A stretch of 64,000 nucleotides of DNA, taken from Gyrodactylus bullatarudis. Taxonomy: Eukaryota > Platyhelminthes > Monogenea > Gyrodactylidea > Gyrodactylidae. The notes under the pieces are model-generated. The model was not told where the DNA came from. It made no database searches and worked only from the letters and a program-made list of their open reading frames with translations. Below, piece after piece: positions 57,971-64,000 of this stretch. Position 1 is the stretch's first letter; each line of letters begins with the position of its first letter. A program made the translations under genes and the position numbers. The stretch lies in contig SSNU01000034.1 in assembly GCA_012064415.1 (NCBI GenBank), forward strand, positions 62,001-126,000. The letters run 5' to 3'.

Positions 57971-59425
57971 TAGTGGTCGCAAAATTTAGGTTTTAACTTT
58001 AGTTTTTCCTTTTACATATCCTTATTTTAGATCCAATTCTAATAAAACATATACCGATAGAATTGTTACAGCCCATACAACATTTTGATAATGTTATTTT
58101 TACAAATTCATTCAACGGTATTTGAAAAATTCAAAAATACTATACTTCATTAAGATACAAAACGCAATATTTATGTTTTCACTTTTTCATAATTGATTCT
58201 ATCGGTATGTAAGCATCCCATTTTCTCAAGTATGATAAATTAATTTTCATGCCTAATCGAAATCGGCTATTCACGAAAGATCGTTTGAATGAGCTTTTTG
58301 AGCTCAAGAACCGAAATTTAAGCAACCGAGCAATAGCCAAATTGCTTTGTTGTTCGTTTACAACCATCAACAACCTTCTAAAAAGAAAGGAGTACAAGAA
58401 AAAATTATTTAAGCGAGGTCCTAAGCCTAAAACTACTAATTTGATGTTGGGAAAGATCAAAAGAATGATTGAAAAAGATGGGAAGATAAGAAATGAACTG
58501 AATCTCAACATTAGTTTACGAACACTCCAAAATACTGTCAAGAAAAACCTTGAATGTCGTTGGAGGAAGGCAAAACGAGTTTGTTTCTTGTCTGAAATTG
58601 ATAAATCGAGACGCCTAGACTGGGTCAAAGGAAAAATAAAAGAGAACTTTGATTGGAAAAGAGCCATATTTGCAGATGGGAAGAAATTCAATTTAGATGG
58701 CCCTGATGGCCATAGTTATCGTTGGCAACCAAAATATCGTTGAAAATCACAAACAGTCAAAAGAAATTTTGGTGGTGGCTTAGTAATGGTTTGGGGAGGC
58801 ATCAGTTATGGAGGAACTCTGAGGCTAGAATTCATAAGCTCAAGATGAATTCAGAAACCTATAAAAAAGTTCTTGAAAACTCCCTGATACCATTTAAAGA
58901 AGAGATATTAGAAAATGGATTGATTTTTCAGCATGATAACGCGCCTTGTCATCCATCTAAATCTTCTAAAGAGTTCTTAGACCAAGCTGGTATAAATATC
59001 ATGGACTGGCCACCTAGAAGTCCTGATCTCAAACCAATTGAGAACATATGGGGAACTCTGTCTCAGAAAGTTTACAAAAATGGGAAGCAATACAGAAATA
59101 TACAAGAACTGAAAGGTGCCATCACTAAAGAGTGGGATTCTTTTAGAAAAGATGATCTTGATCCCTATCTTATGTCTATGTATCAAAGATGTAATGATGT
59201 CATTGAAAATAAAGGGGATTTCTTGAAAGAAAAAAGTGAAAACATAAATATTGCGTTTTGTATCTTAATTTTTCAAATACCGTTGAATGAATTTGTAAAA
59301 ATAACATTATCAAAGTGTTGTATGGGCTGTAACAATTCTATTGGTATATGTTTTATTAGAATTGGATCTAAAATAAGGAAGTTAAAGGATAAATTAATGT
59401 GAAAACCTAAATTTTGCGACCACTA
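57971..59425 (+). mobile_element. Tc1/mariner-like element with long inverted repeats
   Basis: A 1,455-bp element flanked by TA (57969-57970 and 59426-59427). Ends TAGTGGTCGCAAAATTTAGG are inverted. The arms are unusually long: 57971-58188 and 59231-59425, the left with a ~21-bp extra segment. It encodes one transposase, now broken. Arms are still highly similar, so the insertion is not ancient. Confidence 0.88.
58249..59402 (+). pseudogene. Tc1-like DD34E transposase, inactivated
   Basis: Starts at ATG 58249. An N-terminal HTH (RAIAKLLCCSFTTINNLLKR) is followed by the GRPR-like hinge KRGPKPK and a Tc1 catalytic domain. Catalytic residues: Asp in IFADGKKFNLDG, Asp in FQHDNAPCHPS, and Glu in SPDLKPIENIWG, 34 residues on (DD34E). 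Two lesions: an in-frame TGA at 58741-58743 after WQPKYR, and a one-base frameshift near 58843-58850 between LRLEFIS and KMNSETYKKVL. Between the lesions the frame reads RNFGGGLVMVWGGISYGGTL, the conserved Tc1 block. The tail overlaps the right terminal repeat. It does not encode a working enzyme as it stands. Confidence 0.9.
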
Positions 59426-59427
59426 TA

Positions 59428-61440
59428 CTTGGTATACCACTCATTCGATAGGAAATCTATTAAACGTGTTTTTATCACATAGTTCCCAGTGTCATAGATA
59501 AAGAGTAAGATAGCTTTTAACGAGAAATCCTACCTATAGAATTCAAATATGCAAAAGCCTGAACTCTATCTGCTGAACCTTCTTCTCCTTTTTGGATTAA
59601 AAATAACTCCTGTCAAAAAATTGATTTCGTTGAAATGATTGTAGATTCGTAGTCAGTACATCCACAAACCATAGGACAGACAAAAGATTGAATACGATAG
59701 TTATTTTATAGATCATGTTCAACGTGAATAAATAATATGTATGTTTGTTAACTTCGTATAATATATTTATTTGCCCATACTGATATAATTAGGAGAATCA
59801 TAACATTTGGGAAAACGATTGAGTAAATTGTAATTATTCCAGATCAGTCAAAATTAAGGACATTAACTATCACATAATATCAAGTTCATATAAAGAACAT
59901 CTATTTATTGGATATTGAGTCGTTTCATGATAATAATTATAATTATCACATTTTATGTTAATTTTACCTTTTCATCTTTTGACCACCTTATCAGGATAAA
60001 GTTAACCCTTTGAGATCCGAGTCTATTTAAGAACCTTGAAGATTGAATTTGAATAAACATACGGAATCCTAATGAATTACTTCTAGTCTAATGTTAAGAA
60101 TTTATTCCTGAACAAGTTGATGGCATTTCTGTCTTTCTATCTCATGCATATTTCTCTTCATTGAAAGGCATTTTTCTATTTATTCAAATACTCGGTTGTT
60201 AGGAAATAAGTTAATTGGGAAAATTAGATTTTTTCGTTTATTTAGAACATCTCCGAAATTGAATGCAATTCGCAAATTCTAAGACATAAAAGTGACATGC
60301 CGTGTGATTAGATCTTGCAAAAAGAAGTATTAGATGGCTTATCTTCATAGGTTTTCATGTATTTCCCCCAACCTAATAACTTAAAACAAAACCCAGTAAC
60401 TAATGTAATTGTATTGTACTTGAAGAAATAATATTATTTTTCCTTTAACTTTGGTTAAAAATCGATCGTCACAATTATATTGAAAAATTATATTATTCTA
60501 GAAAATTCAATCTTTTGATTATACAAGATTTTGACTTCATGTTTATGTGAAATAATTTTAAAATAGACTTGTTTGAATAAATTTGATAACAATAAAGTTT
60601 TTGTTATATGATACATGGACGTAGAGAATTAAAAGATTCGTATTCGAGGATTAATATTCGAATTCTGACCTTCACGGAAATCGGGTAACGTGGGATATTC
60701 ATTTTTTTCAAAATGATCCAAGCATTTATTTAGGATCAATTATAACTAAGTTATTATCAGTGATAATTTATCACCAACAAATCGACTCGCAATTATTCTA
60801 GGGTTTCAGGTCAAGAAGTGTACTCTAGTTCTTAAAGCATTGAAAGAACCAAAAAAATTATTATTCATCTCTAAAACAAAAAGTAAGAGATTATGAAAAT
60901 CAAGTTGATTGGCTAATTAAGACTCTGATCGCTCCCTTACCTCAACATTGAGCCAACAATTAAATGTATTTTTTTCAAGCCTGGAAAAGTTCATATTCTT
61001 ATTTTATTCAAAAGATTTATAAAAGTAAAAATAATATCAACTTCGTATTGAAACTTATAACATCAACTGATAAAAAACATTTGTGGTACAGTTGGATGAA
61101 TTCGTGAAAGATTAAATTTCACAAAGATTTCGAGTTGGCTCGAATCTAATGCAAGTTAATCTCAGTCCAATGTTAAAAAGTAGTTGGCCGTGCTGGGGAA
61201 TAAAATTTCCTGCAGTTTCAGATTTTTGATTGATAACTTATCAGATTAATCTGTCTGTTTTATATCCCAATCAATCCTTTGTTAATCAATGTAGTCAAAA
61301 CTTTGTGGGTATATATGTATGTATAAATCCTAACAGATTATCTCAATTGGAAGTCGGTATTTAATAATAAAAAATCTTTCATAATACAAAGTTTCACACA
61401 ATGAGAGATTTTGGTGAAATTCTTTAGGATGAAAAATATA
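59428..61440. other. Gene-free stretch containing the left arm of the large inverted repeat
   Basis: Apart from 59986-60170 (inverted repeat arm), I see no gene, RNA or recognisable element. Confidence 0.5.
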
Positions 61441-61454
61441 TTTCTCTTTCAAAT

Positions 61455-61817
61455 AATATTCTTGAAAGCTGTGGTATTTATAAATTGAAGTGTAGCTGTG
61501 ATAAAAGTTATATTGGTCAAACTGGTAGGGATTTTAGAACAAGAATCAAAGAACATAAAAACACTATTTTAAGAAATGATAATGAATCGCATGTTTTTCA
61601 ACATGTTCTCAACAATAATGGGCATAAAATCAATTTTGAGGAGGTTAAAATTCTTAGTGTACAAAAAAACTTTAGAAAGAGGTTAATTCATGAAGCTCTA
61701 GAAATTTGCAATAATGATACTTTTAATGGAAATGTTGGTAAAGTGCTTGATTCAGCTTTTTGGCAAAAGAAGGAAGTTAAATTAAATCTGATGAATTATA
61801 ACTCTATTCTTTTCTGA
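61455..61817 (+). pseudogene. Penelope-like element GIY-YIG endonuclease fragment
   Basis: The frame reads GIYKLKCSCDKSYIGQTGRD, then FRTRIKEHK and FWQKKEVKLNLMNYNS, a complete GIY-YIG core (GIY, YIG, catalytic Arg in TRIKEH) ending at TGA 61815-61817. RT is missing upstream. A 5'-truncated Penelope-like copy, clearly different in sequence from the one at 21560-21989. Confidence 0.75.
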
Positions 61818-61860
61818 TTATCAATACTTTATTATATATATAGGCCAGCCTTTTATAAAG

Positions 61861-62566
61861 TTGGTTGATATTAAGTTGGGAATCTATGATTTTTACAAAT
61901 ATCAAGAATTAGAATTTGTTAAAGATTTTTGGAATCCTACTCATGTGGCCCACTTTTACCATTTGAAGAAAAAATTTCTGAAAAAAATTATTTTTATGAA
62001 AAATATGGCCTTCTTTCAAAATCCCATTTTTTCGAACTTTGAGCTGAAAATTTTTGTTGATTTGAAAGTGGGAGGCTGATCGAAAGAGTTTTTCAGGAAT
62101 AAGATTAGACAATAAAGCTTAATACCACCGTTAAATTATCGACAGTTTCTCTATTTTCGAGAGATTTTGAATTATTGAAATTTCATTGATTTTCAAGTAG
62201 TGAAATTAATCAAAAATCGTAATTCCGCTCCCTAACGATAATGTAATTATGCATAAGATCAGATTCAGTTGAATTGATTTTCTTGTCTAATCTTGATCCT
62301 GAAGAAACTCTTTCGATCAGCTTCCCACTTTCAAATCAATAAAAATTTTCAGCTCAAAGTTCGAAAAAATGGGATTTTGGTGCCAAATGAGAATTTGAAA
62401 AATGACCATATTTTTCATTAAAGTAATTTTTTCTGATTTTTTTTCTTCAAATGGTGAAAGTGGGCAGCATGAGTAGGATTCCAGAAAATCTTTAACAAAT
62501 TCGAATTCTTGATGAAAATATGGAGATTTCTGTAAAATCATAGATTCCCAACTTCATGTCAATTAG
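61861..62566. mobile_element. Hairpin MITE family B, copy 1
   Basis: About 706 bp. Inverted arms run TTGATATTAAGTTGGGAATC (left) and the mirror CCCAACTTCATGTCAATTAG (right), each about 250 bp. Inner words CGAAAGAGTTT and CCCACTTTCAAATCA repeat inverted. The end consensus TGACATGAAG-TTGGGAAT relates family B to family A. Non-coding. Confidence 0.75.
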
Positions 62567-63159
62567 CTTTATTATTCTATTCTCTAATCTGATTGGACAA
62601 AACTGATAGGTATGAGATCATGAAAGTATATAAATAGTGTTTTGTTTTTGATGAACTTGTACTACCACTGAAGAAGGCGTTTGAAGACAATCACCGTCGA
62701 AACGTTTGGATGACCATGGCTGAGAATTCTAATATTTAATAAATTTTATTATAAAACTAATTTTAGATCATTTTTCACTGATTCGGAAATAAAATATCAC
62801 AATTTTGTTATGGTAGGACCGTATCGATTTTTAAAAATTTTCTAACCATAAGCGAATTCCTTACTTAAATCTAGTCTATTGATTCATGGTTTTATTTTTT
62901 GTCATACTTAAAGAAATCAAATATAATTTGAATTTAGCTGTAAAAACTGGTCTATAAAATAAGATTTATCAAAACTTAGGTCTTGCTCATCGGTCATCAG
63001 TGGTAAGACATCATATAATGAGGTTATTTATTAGAACAGATTCAGCATATTTCATTTCTTCTTTTAGTGTGATTGAAAAAAACATCTTCTGGCCACACTC
63101 CTAGTTTCAAATCAGTAAAAATTTTGAGTTCAAAGTTTGAGAAAATGGGATTTTGGCTT
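62567..63159. other. Gene-free stretch between MITE B1 and the right inverted-repeat arm
   Basis: No gene, RNA gene or complete element recognised. Around 63100-63150 there is a short match to the family B arm interior (TTTCAAATCAGTAAAAATTT and GAAAATGGGATTTTGGCT). Confidence 0.45.
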
Positions 63160-63342
63160 TGCCTTTCAATAGAGAGAAATATGCATGAGATAGAAAGACA
63201 GAAATGCCATCAACTTGTTCAGGAATAAATTCTTAACATTAGACTAGAAGTAATTCATTAGGATTCCGTATGTTTATTCAAATTCAATCTTCAAGGTTCT
63301 TAAATAGACTCGGATCTCAAAGGGTTAACTTTATCCTGATAA

Positions 63343-63919
63343 GGTTGGTTGAGATAAAGTTGGGAATATATAATTTTTACGAAAATCTTGATTTCTTTAT
63401 CAAAAATTCGAATTTGTAAAAGATTTTTTGGAATTCTACTAATGTTTCTCACTTTTACGATTTGAAGAGAAACGTTCTGAAAAAAAAATTTATGAAAAAT
63501 ATGGTCATTTTTCAAATTTCGATCCGAACTTTGATTTCAAAGTGAGAGAGTGATCAAAAGTTGATTTTCAGGAAGACAGTAAGACAAGAAAGCCAAATAT
63601 CGACAAAAATTTCTAAAGTTCCACCATCTGTCGAAACTTCATTAATTTTCAAGTATTGAAATCAATCACTCTCTTTTTTCGAAATCAATAAAAAAATATC
63701 AGTTCAAAGCTCGAAGAAATGGGATTCTGGCTCCAAGTCGAAATTTGAAAAATGACCATATCTTTCATAAGAAAAATTATTTCCATAACGTTCTTCTTCA
63801 AATCGTAAAAGTGAGAAACATTAGTAGGACTCCAAAAAAATCTTTTACAAATTCGAATTTTTGATAAAGAAATCGAGATTTTCGTAAAAATCATAGGTTT
63901 CCAACTTCATATCACTTAG
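63343..63919. mobile_element. Hairpin MITE family B, copy 2
   Basis: 577 bp. Arms GGTTGAGATAAAGTTGGGAA (left) and CCAACTTCATATCACTTAG (right) with long inverted similarity (for example CTTTATCAAAAATTCGAATT at 63390-63415 mirrored at about 63845-63870). Its left end abuts the end of the large inverted repeat at 63344. Confidence 0.75.
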
Positions 63920-64000
63920 ATCTACATATTAGATAAAATATTTCTACTTTAAAAGAAAATAAAGATTCGATCACTTTACAAAAAAAACATCTAATCTCTT

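Larger units (their letters stand above)
59986..63344. mobile_element. 3.3-kb structure bounded by 185-bp inverted repeats with TTAA-CCC junctions
   Basis: 59986-60170 and 63160-63344 are inverted copies of equal length (185 bp) and near identity. Inside both is TTAACCCTTTGAGATCCGAG, a piggyBac-like terminus next to TTAA, comparable in form with the MITE at 24846-25070. The similarity extends 16 bp outside the TTAA, which simple insertion does not explain. The interior holds a Penelope GIY-YIG remnant and hairpin MITE B1, no piggyBac transposase. Either a composite element or two copies in inverted orientation. Confidence 0.5.

Overview
The window is nuclear DNA from an AT-rich invertebrate animal. 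Coding regions are split by GT-AG introns, several of them extremely small (28, 28, 31, 31 and 38 bp). The proteins are animal-specific: a protocadherin, SMG5 with its PIN domain, an SLC4 transporter, a CLC-3/4/5 exchanger and a Ki-67-like FHA protein. Repeats are animal DNA transposons, LINEs and Penelope-like elements. A non-clustered protocadherin argues against nematodes and most insects. I cannot choose between lophotrochozoans, chelicerates and other small-intron groups from sequence alone.

Left part (1-10 kb). The last four exons of a CLC-3/4/5 chloride/proton exchanger (559-4458, +) are followed by an unrecognised gene (4827-6535, +) whose protein carries regularly spaced ABBA-type Cdc20-binding motifs and a run of mini-exons. 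Directly downstream are four tandem units of about 116 bp (6873-7329). They fold as box H/ACA snoRNAs, with covarying stems, H and ACA boxes and correct guide spacing. A decayed LINE on the minus strand (8697-10010) follows.

Middle (10-28 kb). About 18 kb hold no recognisable gene, only a Penelope-like fragment, a piggyBac-type MITE and decayed repeat arms. This lies just upstream of the protocadherin and probably contains its missing 5' exon(s) and regulatory DNA.

Gene-dense block (28-52 kb). Protocadherin (28394-33931, +), HPRT (34290-34987, -), SMG5 (35151-44467, +), a Ki-67-like protein (45340-49799, -), HMCES (50031-50796, +) and the 3' end of an SLC4 bicarbonate transporter (50887-51913, -). 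HPRT/SMG5 and Ki-67/HMCES are divergent pairs with promoters of 163 and 231 bp. HMCES and SLC4 converge with only 90 bp between stop codons. The functions are housekeeping: purine salvage, nonsense-mediated decay, mitotic chromosome surface, abasic-site repair and ion transport. They are neighbours, not an operon. SMG5 introns carry two MITEs, one of them a Mutator-like element with a remnant DNA-binding domain.

Right part (52-64 kb). A 677-bp assembly gap is flanked by 51-bp direct repeats. Beyond it are transposon remains: Penelope, MULE transposase, a foldback element, LINE pieces, an almost complete but broken Tc1-like DD34E element (57971-59425), a 3.3-kb inverted-repeat structure with TTAA-CCC ends, and two hairpin MITEs. 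I see no host gene there.

Most noteworthy: the H/ACA snoRNA array with a conserved guide, the ABBA-motif protein, the invertebrate Ki-67-like protein with homogenised repeats, and an HMCES lacking two of four active-site residues.
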